DNA of 13,757 nucleotides, taken from contig JALCCG010000414.1 in NCBI GenBank assembly GCA_023212695.1, forward strand, positions 1 to 13,757. The letters are read 5' to 3'. Shown piece after piece: positions 7,755-13,757 of this stretch; the first letter of the stretch is position 1, and every line of letters begins with the position of its first letter. This DNA is from Sporisorium sorghi (Eukaryota > Basidiomycota > Ustilaginomycetes > Ustilaginales > Ustilaginaceae). The notes beneath the pieces were generated by a model. The model was not told the origin of the DNA and searched no databases. It saw only the letters and a list, made by a program, of their open reading frames with translations. A program made the position numbers and the translations under genes.

Positions 7755-8758
7755 GACAAACTTCCCTTCCGGCTTCGCTGACGGGGAAGATCAAACCTCG
7801 TAATGATGGACTCTACCATTTCATAAGGGGTGACTCCTGCTGCGCGTGCATCATGCCCCAGATGGATGCGATGGGTCAGCACAGGTACAGCGACACGAAG
7901 GCAATCATCAGGAATGACATACATTCGGCCTGTCAAAAATGCGGCTGCTTGCGAAGCACGGAGCCAGGCCAGCGTTCCTCTTGGACTGATCCCGAGAGAC
8001 ACGCCCTGCTGTTTCCTTGAAGCATCGGCAACACTGACCATGTAGCGCTTAATGGTGTCATCCACAAATACACGGGAAACCATCTGCTGCATTTTCATGA
8101 GCTCGGACCCCATCATGATTGGCTTCAGATCCTCCAGCCTCGGGCTGCCCATTCCCCGCTCCAGGAGCTCCAGTTCCCCCTCCATGTTGGGGTATCCGAG
8201 CGATAATCGCATGAGAAACCGGTCGAGCTGTGCCTCCGGCAGACGGCTTGTCCCTTCGTATTCGTAAGGGTTTTGCGTTGCCAACAGGAAGAACGGAGCT
8301 GGCAGCGGATACGTATGACCATCTACGGTGACGCGTCCTTCTTCCATCGCCTCAAGGAGTGCGGATTGCGCCCGCGGCGACGCCCGGTTAATCTCATCGG
8401 CCAATACGATATTGGACATTACCGGTCCCGGCCTATAAACGAATTCACCCGTATGAGGATAATAGACCGATGCGCCCGTAATATCCCCCGGCATTAAATC
8501 ATAAGTAAACTGAATCCGGCTGAAGTCGCAGCCAATTAATGCTGCCACCGACTTCACCAGCATCGTCTTCCCGACTCCCGGCACATCCTCCAGCAGCACG
8601 TGTCCGCCTGCCAGCAGTGCCATCATCGTTAACGAAATTTGCTCCTCATGTCCAACAATGACACTGCCAACCCGCTTGGTAACTCTCCCCAGAAGATCAG
8701 GCGCCCATTCCGGAAGATTTGATTCTTCAGCATGTATGGATGAACTAAACAAGAACAT
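7751..8758 (-). CDS. yeaC: MoxR-family AAA+ ATPase (YeaC type)
   Basis: A cytosolic AAA+ ATPase of 335 residues, thought to act as a chaperone-like activator for the DUF58 and transglutaminase partners. Walker A is EDVPGVGKT (57-65, Lys64) and Walker B is IVLADE (Asp121, Glu122). The MoxR-typical ASPRAQSALLEAMEE and the LLATQNPYEYEGT segment follow. Family knowledge covers ATP-driven remodelling. The substrate here is inferred from gene order only. Start choice is uncertain. The ATG at 8758 has GGAGG only 3 nt upstream, an unusually tight spacing, while an in-frame ATG at 8779 has no ribosome-binding site and lies inside an inverted repeat. It is the first gene of the three-gene operon. Confidence 0.92.
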   Translation of the reverse strand: MFLFSSSIHAEESNLPEWAPDLLGRVTKRVGSVIVGHEEQISLTMMALLAGGHVLLEDVPGVGKTMLVKSVAALIGCDFSRIQFTYDLMPGDITGASVYYPHTGEFVYRPGPVMSNIVLADEINRASPRAQSALLEAMEEGRVTVDGHTYPLPAPFFLLATQNPYEYEGTSRLPEAQLDRFLMRLSLGYPNMEGELELLERGMGSPRLEDLKPIMMGSELMKMQQMVSRVFVDDTIKRYMVSVADASRKQQGVSLGISPRGTLAWLRASQAAAFLTGRMYVIPDDCLRVAVPVLTHRIHLGHDARAAGVTPYEMVESIITRFDLPRQRSRKGSLS

Positions 8759-8773
8759 CAACCTCCAACCTGT

Positions 8774-8823
8774 ATTCATAGATTATTAGATTTAGAACCA
8801 CTCGAAATTTAGAATCTATGAAT
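8774..8823. repeat. 11-bp inverted repeat flanking the moxR transcription start
   Basis: Perfect arms ATTCATAGATT (8774-8784) and AATCTATGAAT (8813-8823) are separated by 28 bp. Inside, two related TTTAGAA segments occur (AGATTTAGAA and AAATTTAGAA). The right arm falls in the spacer of the candidate moxR promoter and the left arm in the leader. It could be a two-site operator or a leader hairpin. Confidence 0.7.
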
Positions 8824-8834
8824 AGGTTTTCCAA
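8806..8834 (-). promoter_or_regulatory. Candidate promoter of the moxR-DUF58-transglutaminase operon
   Basis: On the minus strand TTGGAA (8834-8829) and TAAATT (8811-8806) are 17 bp apart, about 50 bp upstream of the chosen moxR start. Both boxes are only partial matches. It is the best sigma-A-like pair I found in this interval. Confidence 0.38.
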
Positions 8835-8954
8835 GAAAGAAGGAAGATAGACATCATTTACTAGAAAACCTGGAAGCCTCTACTGCCTCACTCCTATAGA
8901 AACCGGAATGATCTGCACCCCATCGCAGTTGGTTTGATGATCCCCTTCTTTCTT
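8833..8954. repeat. 11-bp inverted repeat spanning the upstream moxR region
   Basis: AAGAAAGAAGG (8833-8843) and its exact complement CCTTCTTTCTT (8944-8954) are 100 bp apart. A shorter ATCAT/ATGAT pair lies just inside. No gene is seen between. The arms are purine/pyrimidine-rich and low in complexity, so chance is a real possibility. Confidence 0.55.
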
Positions 8955-8962
8955 AGCTGCGC

Positions 8963-9013
8963 AAAAGAAAAAGCGGTTACCCGACCTAAAAAAGATCAAA
9001 GTAATCGCTTTTT
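8963..9013 (-). terminator. Terminator of the ABC importer operon
   Basis: On the minus strand AAAAAGCGATTAC (9013-9001) pairs with GTAACCGCTTTTT (8980-8968), with one A-C mismatch. The run TTTTTCTTTT follows. It lies about 125 bp after the last permease gene. The A-run on the other side would make it work in both directions. Confidence 0.85.
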
Positions 9014-9136
9014 CTATCGCATGAATGATTGATTCGTAGCCTTAACCGTCCGGGTCCCCCGCCGATTTTCACTATAACACGGGATGCTTGCCCTCATGAT
9101 CTGCATGATAGGAGTTTGGCATTTTGTGCAACGGTT

Positions 9137-10096
9137 TTATTCTTTTACGCTGCCCACGTTCAATCCGACTACAAAATACTTCTGCAAGAACGGGTAAACG
9201 ACCAGAATGGGCACGGAGGCTACAACCGTAACCGCAGCCCGTATGGATAAGGGCGTTACCATAGCTGTCGCTGAATCCTGAGTCATCCCGGCCCCTGCGG
9301 CCACATTAGGATTACTGTTGGAATTCATGCTGGACGACAGCAGTTTCATGAGCTCATACTGCAGCGTGCTCAGCTTCTGCGTGGAAGATGTATATAGGAA
9401 TGCATCAAACCATGTATTCCATGCGCCTACCGCTACAAAAAGAGCAATCGTAGCCAGAACCGGCTTGCACAGCGGGAATATGATCTGCATAAAGATTTTG
9501 AAATCCCCCGCTCCATCGATTCTTGCCGATTCAACCAGACTTTCGGGCAGCGTGCCGATGTAGGTGCGAATCACGATCAGGTTGAAGGCACTCACCATGG
9601 ACGGCAGAATGTATACCCAGAAGCTGTTCAGCAAGTTCAGATCCTTGATCAGGAAATATCCTGGAATCAAACCGGCGTTAAAGTACATCGTCAATACAAA
9701 AACAAGTGTAATCGGCTTGCGGAAGGCATATTCCCGCCGGCTTAAGGTGTATGCCAGCATCGTGGTCAGGAAGATATTCAATACGGTTGAGAGAACGGTT
9801 CTGGCCACCGTAATCCAGAATGCATTGTAGATCGTTCCTGAGGCGAATACAGCCTTATAATTCTGCAGCGTCCACTCTCTCGGCAGCAGATAGATTCCGC
9901 CGCGAATCGTATCGTTCCCGGCATTAAACGATACCGCAATTGTGTTGAGGAACGGGTACAGCGTAACAATAACAAGGAAAATCATGAACACCGTGTTAAA
10001 GGTATTAAATAGAACCGGCTCGACACGGTTTCTTACAATATTTTTCTTCACTGGCGCATTTGCCGCTTTCTGCGGGCTGAGTTGTTGATTTGCCAT
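9137..10096 (-). CDS. Carbohydrate ABC transporter permease (LplC/YtcP type)
   Basis: A 319-residue inner-membrane subunit of a CUT1-type ABC importer. About six hydrophobic segments are visible, including 33-53, 92-114, 129-148 and a last one near 286-306. The cytoplasmic EAA loop, which contacts the ATPase, reads ESARIDGAGDFKIFMQIIFP (189-208). The hydrophilic N-terminus and the stretch TMYFNAGLIPGYFLI are typical of the LplC branch. The ATG at 10096 lies 2 nt after the stop of the partner permease, with GAGAGG about 11 nt upstream, so expression is probably coupled. It is the last gene of the operon before the terminator. The transported sugar cannot be told from the sequence. No ATPase is encoded nearby, so a shared MsmX-like ATPase is likely. 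Confidence 0.93.
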   Translation of the reverse strand: MANQQLSPQKAANAPVKKNIVRNRVEPVLFNTFNTVFMIFLVIVTLYPFLNTIAVSFNAGNDTIRGGIYLLPREWTLQNYKAVFASGTIYNAFWITVARTVLSTVLNIFLTTMLAYTLSRREYAFRKPITLVFVLTMYFNAGLIPGYFLIKDLNLLNSFWVYILPSMVSAFNLIVIRTYIGTLPESLVESARIDGAGDFKIFMQIIFPLCKPVLATIALFVAVGAWNTWFDAFLYTSSTQKLSTLQYELMKLLSSSMNSNSNPNVAAGAGMTQDSATAMVTPLSIRAAVTVVASVPILVVYPFLQKYFVVGLNVGSVKE

Positions 10097-10098
10097 GT

Positions 10099-11064
10099 CT
10101 ATAACAACCTCTCTTCCCCAAGCCGCTTCGCGGTCCAGTTGGCAAGCAGCAGCATGGTGACGCTGACAACCGTCTTAAATATACCGCCGGCTGTCGCCAT
10201 CGAGTAATTTCCTTGGGCAATCCCGTACTTCAATACGAATATATCAATCGTCTCTGCCCAGTCCACCACAAGCCCGTTGCCAAGCAGATACTGCACTTCA
10301 AATCCAGCTTCAAGAATATGGCCGATGGACATAATCAGCAAAATAACGATCGTTGCTTTGATGCCAGGAAGCGTAACGTGAAGCATCTTGCGATAACGAC
10401 TGGCCCCGTCTATCTCAGCTGCCTCGTAAAGCGCAGGATCGATGGAAGCGATGGCGGCCAGATAGATGATCGTGTTCCAGCCAACCTCTTTCCAGACATG
10501 GGAGCCCCCTACGATTCCCCAGAAGTATTTCCCTTCGCTCAGCCATAGGATCGGTTCTTTAATCACCTGAAGTTTCATCAGGAGATCGTTGATGATCCCG
10601 TCAGAGGCAAGAGAGGTAGCCACGATGCCCGTTACGATAATCCAGGACAAGAAGTGAGGGAGATACGAGATGGTCTGAACGGTTCTTTTCCAAAACACTT
10701 TCTTGATTTCGTTTAACAGCAGCGCCAGTATAATGGCGGTAACAAACCCGAGCACGAGGTTAATCAAACTCATGCCCACCGTATTGCGCAGCACGCGCAA
10801 AAAGTTGTCGTCCGTAAACAGGAACTTGAAGTGCTTAAAGCCTACCCAGGCTTGTTCTCCGAAATCCTTGGCTGGCTTGTAATCCTGGAAAGCCATCGTC
10901 CAGCCCCATACCGGAACATAGGCAAACAATATAATGTACAGCATCAGCGGGACGGACATCATAATCAGCTGTTTCTGATTTTTGATGAGGTTCCATGTGA
11001 TAGGCTGTTTCTTTCCCCTCTTGGGATTTCGGACGGCTCTCTTTTTCGCTAAGGTCTCATCCAT
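10099..11064 (-). CDS. Carbohydrate ABC transporter permease (LplB/YteP type)
   Basis: A 321-residue membrane subunit pairing with the LplC-type permease to form the channel. Hydrophobic segments include about 35-58, 100-118, 140-154, 196-208, 237-251 and 294-309. The EAA loop is EAAEIDGASRYRKMLHVTLP (214-233). The basic N-terminus followed by PLMLYIILFAYVPVWGW is characteristic of the LplB group. I chose the ATG at 11064, which has GGGGAG about 11 nt upstream. An in-frame TTG seven codons earlier is possible but less likely. A hairpin separates it from the lipoprotein gene, and its stop lies 2 nt before the next start. Confidence 0.92.
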   Translation of the reverse strand: MDETLAKKRAVRNPKRGKKQPITWNLIKNQKQLIMMSVPLMLYIILFAYVPVWGWTMAFQDYKPAKDFGEQAWVGFKHFKFLFTDDNFLRVLRNTVGMSLINLVLGFVTAIILALLLNEIKKVFWKRTVQTISYLPHFLSWIIVTGIVATSLASDGIINDLLMKLQVIKEPILWLSEGKYFWGIVGGSHVWKEVGWNTIIYLAAIASIDPALYEAAEIDGASRYRKMLHVTLPGIKATIVILLIMSIGHILEAGFEVQYLLGNGLVVDWAETIDIFVLKYGIAQGNYSMATAGGIFKTVVSVTMLLLANWTAKRLGEERLL

Positions 11065-11101
11065 ATCAAGCTGCTCTCCCCACAAACCTTAATTTTAGAA
11101 A

Positions 11102-11128
11102 GTGGAAGGCTAATTGCACGCCCTCCAC
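11102..11128 (-). promoter_or_regulatory. Intercistronic hairpin between lipoprotein and permease genes
   Basis: On the minus strand GTGGAGGGC (11128-11120) pairs with GCCTTCCAC (11110-11102), including one G-U pair, with a 9-nt loop. Only TTTCTAAAATT follows, so it would be a weak terminator or an RNA-stabilising 3' end. Such hairpins often allow more binding protein than permease to be made. Confidence 0.6.
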
Positions 11129-11148
11129 CTCCTGACCTTGCCTGAACA

Positions 11149-12846
11149 TTATTTGCTCCAGTTCGTAATTCTCCACTGGATCTGTTCATTAATGCGGTCT
11201 TCATAGGCTTTAATGTTGATCTTACCGATTTCAGCCGTATACTCACTCCATGCAGATTCGAAATCGGCCGGTTTAGCCAGGATCGCTTTTGGCAGGAATT
11301 TGGTAGACAAGTCGTTCAGCTTGGTATTGACCACCTTCGCTTCCGATCCTTCAACCAGATCGATGGTCCATGCCGGGTAAGCAACCTCATTCTCCGGCGG
11401 TTCGCTGAAGAAATCCACGTAGCTGTCGAAGCCGTACGCTTCAAGGAATTTCTTGTCATACTCCTTCAGACCGGCTTTGTACTCCTCAGGCTGAGCCGCA
11501 GCATCCGTAGCATTTCCGTCACTGAAGCTTCCTTCGATTTTTGGAGCGAAACCGAAGAACGCATCTGCTTTGTTTGCCAATTTCCAAGTTCCGTCCGTAA
11601 ATGCATCACGCTGCTCCTGCGTTTTCATAAAGCGGCCTTCCTCATTCACGATGTAATCTTCGCCCTCAATCCCCCAACTCAGCACTTTCTGCCAATCTTC
11701 CGTAATCAACGCATCCAGCATCTTCAGAATCTTCACGGGATCCTTGGCATTCACGCTGATGCCGAATCCATTATTCAAATTGAGCGGTGCACGGTCACGA
11801 TAATGATCCTTGGTGTTCTCATCATAGACCAGCGGAAGGCCGACGTACGTTCTTTCGTCCTTGCCCTGCGTGATCAGGGAATTCTCAGCATTCTGGAAAT
11901 TCCAGTGCTGGTCGAACATGCCGAGAACCGTCCCGCTGGATAACTTGGCAAGATACTGATCGTAGTTCTGCACAAAAGTCTCTTTATCAATCAGGCCTTG
12001 CGCATTCATTTCGTTCAGCTTCTGGTAATACTGCTTGGCGTAATCCTTGTTGGCAAACACCTCGGCAACTCCATCCTTGACAACAACACCGCCGTCATTC
12101 GGATGTCCGATCAAATGCTGCGGTGCATTGAACAGGCCCCAGTTTCTCCAGTCATAGTTCAAGATCTCGAACCCGATCGTTGGACTGCCGTCGATCGTCG
12201 GATATTTTTCCTTGTACTTGCCGATCAGATCAAAGTATTCGTCCAGCGTTTTGACCTTCGGATAACCGAACTCCTCCAGCACAGCCTTCTGAATCCAGAA
12301 TGCCGGTCCTGAATACCAGGAGCTGTTCAATTTACCGTTGAATACGCCATAGTTCGGAAGAATATAGATATGCCCGTCATTAGGGTCCTTCATCATGTTC
12401 CAGTAATCTTCATAATGCTTCTTCAAGTTCGGAGCATGCTCTTCAATGAGATCTTCCAGTGGAATGTAAGCACCGGCAGCTGTAAGTTTCGTATTTCCAG
12501 TCATCATATCCGGATAATCAGAACCGGCTATCATGACGCCCAGCTTCTGATTGATGTCGCCAGCCAGAAACTCAAAGTTGAAGCTGGCACCCAGCTCATC
12601 CTTGATCTTCTTATAAATTTTGTTATCCGGCGTCGGCTGCTGGCCAGCCTCGCCGATAAAGACACTGACTTCAAATGGCTCTACCTTATTCCCGTCTGTT
12701 CCGGGTGTTGTTTGTTCCGCGGAGTCCTTTTTTTCCGGCGTGGCCGCATTATTTCCGTTTCCGCTCCCGCAGCCCCCAAGGACAACGCTGAGCGACAACA
12801 GCAATACCGTGCTGAGCCGAAGCCATGATTTTGTCTTTCCCCCCAT
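11149..12846 (-). CDS. Extracellular solute-binding lipoprotein of the ABC importer (LplA-like)
   Basis: A 565-residue extracellular sugar-binding protein that hands its ligand to the two permeases downstream. The N-terminus is a lipoprotein signal peptide: basic MGGKTKSWLR, a hydrophobic core, and the lipobox LGGC with the lipidated cysteine at 26. A Gly/Asn/Ser/Thr/Glu-rich linker (about 27-55) follows, then the type 1 extracellular solute-binding fold. Length fits the large LplA/YtcQ-like group. The ATG at 12846 has a strong GGAGGTG about 5 nt upstream. It is the first gene of the importer operon. The front region carries a cre-like site and an inverted repeat, and a YesN-type regulator gene lies just upstream. 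Substrate unknown, probably an oligosaccharide or a polysaccharide fragment. Confidence 0.93.
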   Translation of the reverse strand: MGGKTKSWLRLSTVLLLSLSVVLGGCGSGNGNNAATPEKKDSAEQTTPGTDGNKVEPFEVSVFIGEAGQQPTPDNKIYKKIKDELGASFNFEFLAGDINQKLGVMIAGSDYPDMMTGNTKLTAAGAYIPLEDLIEEHAPNLKKHYEDYWNMMKDPNDGHIYILPNYGVFNGKLNSSWYSGPAFWIQKAVLEEFGYPKVKTLDEYFDLIGKYKEKYPTIDGSPTIGFEILNYDWRNWGLFNAPQHLIGHPNDGGVVVKDGVAEVFANKDYAKQYYQKLNEMNAQGLIDKETFVQNYDQYLAKLSSGTVLGMFDQHWNFQNAENSLITQGKDERTYVGLPLVYDENTKDHYRDRAPLNLNNGFGISVNAKDPVKILKMLDALITEDWQKVLSWGIEGEDYIVNEEGRFMKTQEQRDAFTDGTWKLANKADAFFGFAPKIEGSFSDGNATDAAAQPEEYKAGLKEYDKKFLEAYGFDSYVDFFSEPPENEVAYPAWTIDLVEGSEAKVVNTKLNDLSTKFLPKAILAKPADFESAWSEYTAEIGKINIKAYEDRINEQIQWRITNWSK

Positions 12847-12868
12847 AAAAGCACCTCCGTAATAATGT

Positions 12869-12903
12869 GGTTACATCGTGTACGAACCCGCATGCTTGTA
12901 ACC
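12869..12903. repeat. 7-bp inverted repeat in the lipoprotein gene leader
   Basis: GGTTACA (12869-12875) and TGTAACC (12897-12903) are perfect arms 21 bp apart, about 23 bp upstream of the lipoprotein start codon. They could form a leader hairpin or bind a regulator. There is no further support. Confidence 0.5.
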
Positions 12904-12914
12904 TATCTATATTG

Positions 12915-12928
12915 TAAAAGCGCTTTCA
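12915..12928. promoter_or_regulatory. cre-like site (catabolite control)
   Basis: On the minus strand TGAAAGCGCTTTTA matches the CcpA-binding consensus TGWNANCGNTNWCA at 13 of 14 positions, with the central palindrome AAAGCGCTTT intact. It lies about 70 bp upstream of the lipoprotein gene. A TTGAAA that could be a -35 box overlaps it (about 12929-12924), but no good -10 box follows at 16-18 bp, so the promoter itself remains unassigned. Catabolite repression of a sugar importer fits the context. Confidence 0.68.
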
Positions 12929-12970
12929 AAGTCGGACTATACTATAACTAAAGCATTAACCTTAAAAACT

Positions 12971-13757
12971 TTAGAACATCCCGCTTTTGAATTCATTCGG
13001 CGACATGCCCCATCTTTTTTCAAAATGCTTAAGAAACTGGTTGTAGTGGCTATAACCGACCCGATCCGCAATCTCGCTGTTCTTGAGCTTGTTCTGCTTC
13101 AGCAGCGCGGTGGCCTCATCGATCCGCAAATTATGGATGAGTTCACTGAAGCCAATACCGTTCTTTCGAATCAGCAGTTGGCCGAGATAGACAGGATGTA
13201 AATAAAAGAGTTCCGCCAATCTCTTAATGGTTAGATTCTCGCGGTAATGCAAATGGATATAATGGTTGATTTCTTGTATTACTCCTTGCGATTGCCGTGC
13301 TTGCTGTACGAGCAGAAGCTCAATACACTCTTCGCCGCAGCGTATCAAATCCCCGATCAAGTCATCCAGATGGGTGACCCCGTCTGTTAATCCGGCTACG
13401 TTGTATTTGCTGGACAGATTTTGAGGCTCAGCGCCCTCTGCCTCTTTCACCAAGCCTATGATCTTGTACAGGACATGGATCACCATTTTTTTCACAATTC
13501 CAGGTGCGATCCAAAGCTCTCGAAATGCGGATGCCGCGATGGCGGCAGCTTCACGGAACCCCGCCTTGTCCAGCAGCTCCACAGACCTGATCACATCATC
13601 CATCAGGCTGATCTGATAATGATAGTGAAACGGTTGATCCCGTATCTCACGATAAGAAATGCATCCACCATAATCCGTATCATAAAATTTATGCTCGATG
13701 GCTTCCTTCGCGGTCAGGTAGCAGCGATGGATATTCAGAAGAGAAGGCTCAGTCGCT
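12971..13757 (-). CDS. AraC-family response regulator, C-terminal part (YesN type)
   Basis: The reading frame stays open to the window edge, so 261 residues plus stop are present and the N-terminus is missing. The C-terminal AraC-type DNA-binding domain (about 160-261) has two helix-turn-helix motifs. The first is in LTIKRLAELFYLHPVYLG (about 175-192). The second is in SEIADRVGYSHYNQFLKHF (about 226-245), ending with the family's GMSPNEF. The preceding helical segment, including AKEAIEHKF, resembles the linker of YesN-type two-component regulators, which normally begin with a receiver domain. That domain and a YesM-like sensor kinase would lie to the right. It probably controls the importer directly downstream. 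The first in-frame ATG in the window (13603) is internal, not the true start. Confidence 0.85.
   Translation of the reverse strand, partial: ATEPSLLNIHRCYLTAKEAIEHKFYDTDYGGCISYREIRDQPFHYHYQISLMDDVIRSVELLDKAGFREAAAIAASAFRELWIAPGIVKKMVIHVLYKIIGLVKEAEGAEPQNLSSKYNVAGLTDGVTHLDDLIGDLIRCGEECIELLLVQQARQSQGVIQEINHYIHLHYRENLTIKRLAELFYLHPVYLGQLLIRKNGIGFSELIHNLRIDEATALLKQNKLKNSEIADRVGYSHYNQFLKHFEKRWGMSPNEFKSGMF

Overview
The window looks like chromosomal DNA of a low-to-mid-GC Bacillota, most likely Paenibacillus or a close relative. This is inferred from the sigma-A promoters, PurBox and guanine-riboswitch control of a purine permease, a YesN-type AraC regulator beside a LplB/LplC-type transporter, and a Bacillus-type rRNA leader. 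Every gene I support lies on the minus strand, so transcription runs from high to low coordinates.

Layout in transcription order. (1) 13757-12971: C-terminal part of a YesN-type AraC-family response regulator, cut by the window edge. (2) 12846-9137: carbohydrate-type ABC importer made of a solute-binding lipoprotein and two permeases. It has a cre-like site and an inverted repeat in front, a hairpin between the lipoprotein and permease genes, and a strong hairpin terminator at 9013-8963. No ATPase gene is present. (3) 8758-4163: three overlapping genes for a MoxR-type AAA+ ATPase, a DUF58 protein and a membrane-bound transglutaminase (yeaC-yeaD-yebA type). (4) 4084-2546: guaA (GMP synthase) with its own promoter and terminator. 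(5) 2477-2359: four tandem hairpin-like repeat units directly behind the guaA terminator. (6) 2113-333: pbuG-type guanine/hypoxanthine permease, preceded by a PurBox pair, a sigma-A promoter and a guanine riboswitch with a long expression platform. (7) 263-1: tandem promoters and a boxA-containing leader of an rRNA operon whose 16S gene should begin just beyond the left edge.

From memory, yeaC-yeaD-yebA-guaA-pbuG has the same order in Bacillus subtilis, so 8758-333 reads as an old conserved block and the sugar transporter with its regulator as accessory. Functionally, guaA makes GMP while pbuG imports guanine and hypoxanthine. PurR (initiation) and guanine (riboswitch) would both act on pbuG, while guaA shows neither element. 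No wholly new system stands out. The least explained pieces are the tandem repeats after guaA, the 142-nt riboswitch expression platform, and the two inverted repeats around the moxR promoter.
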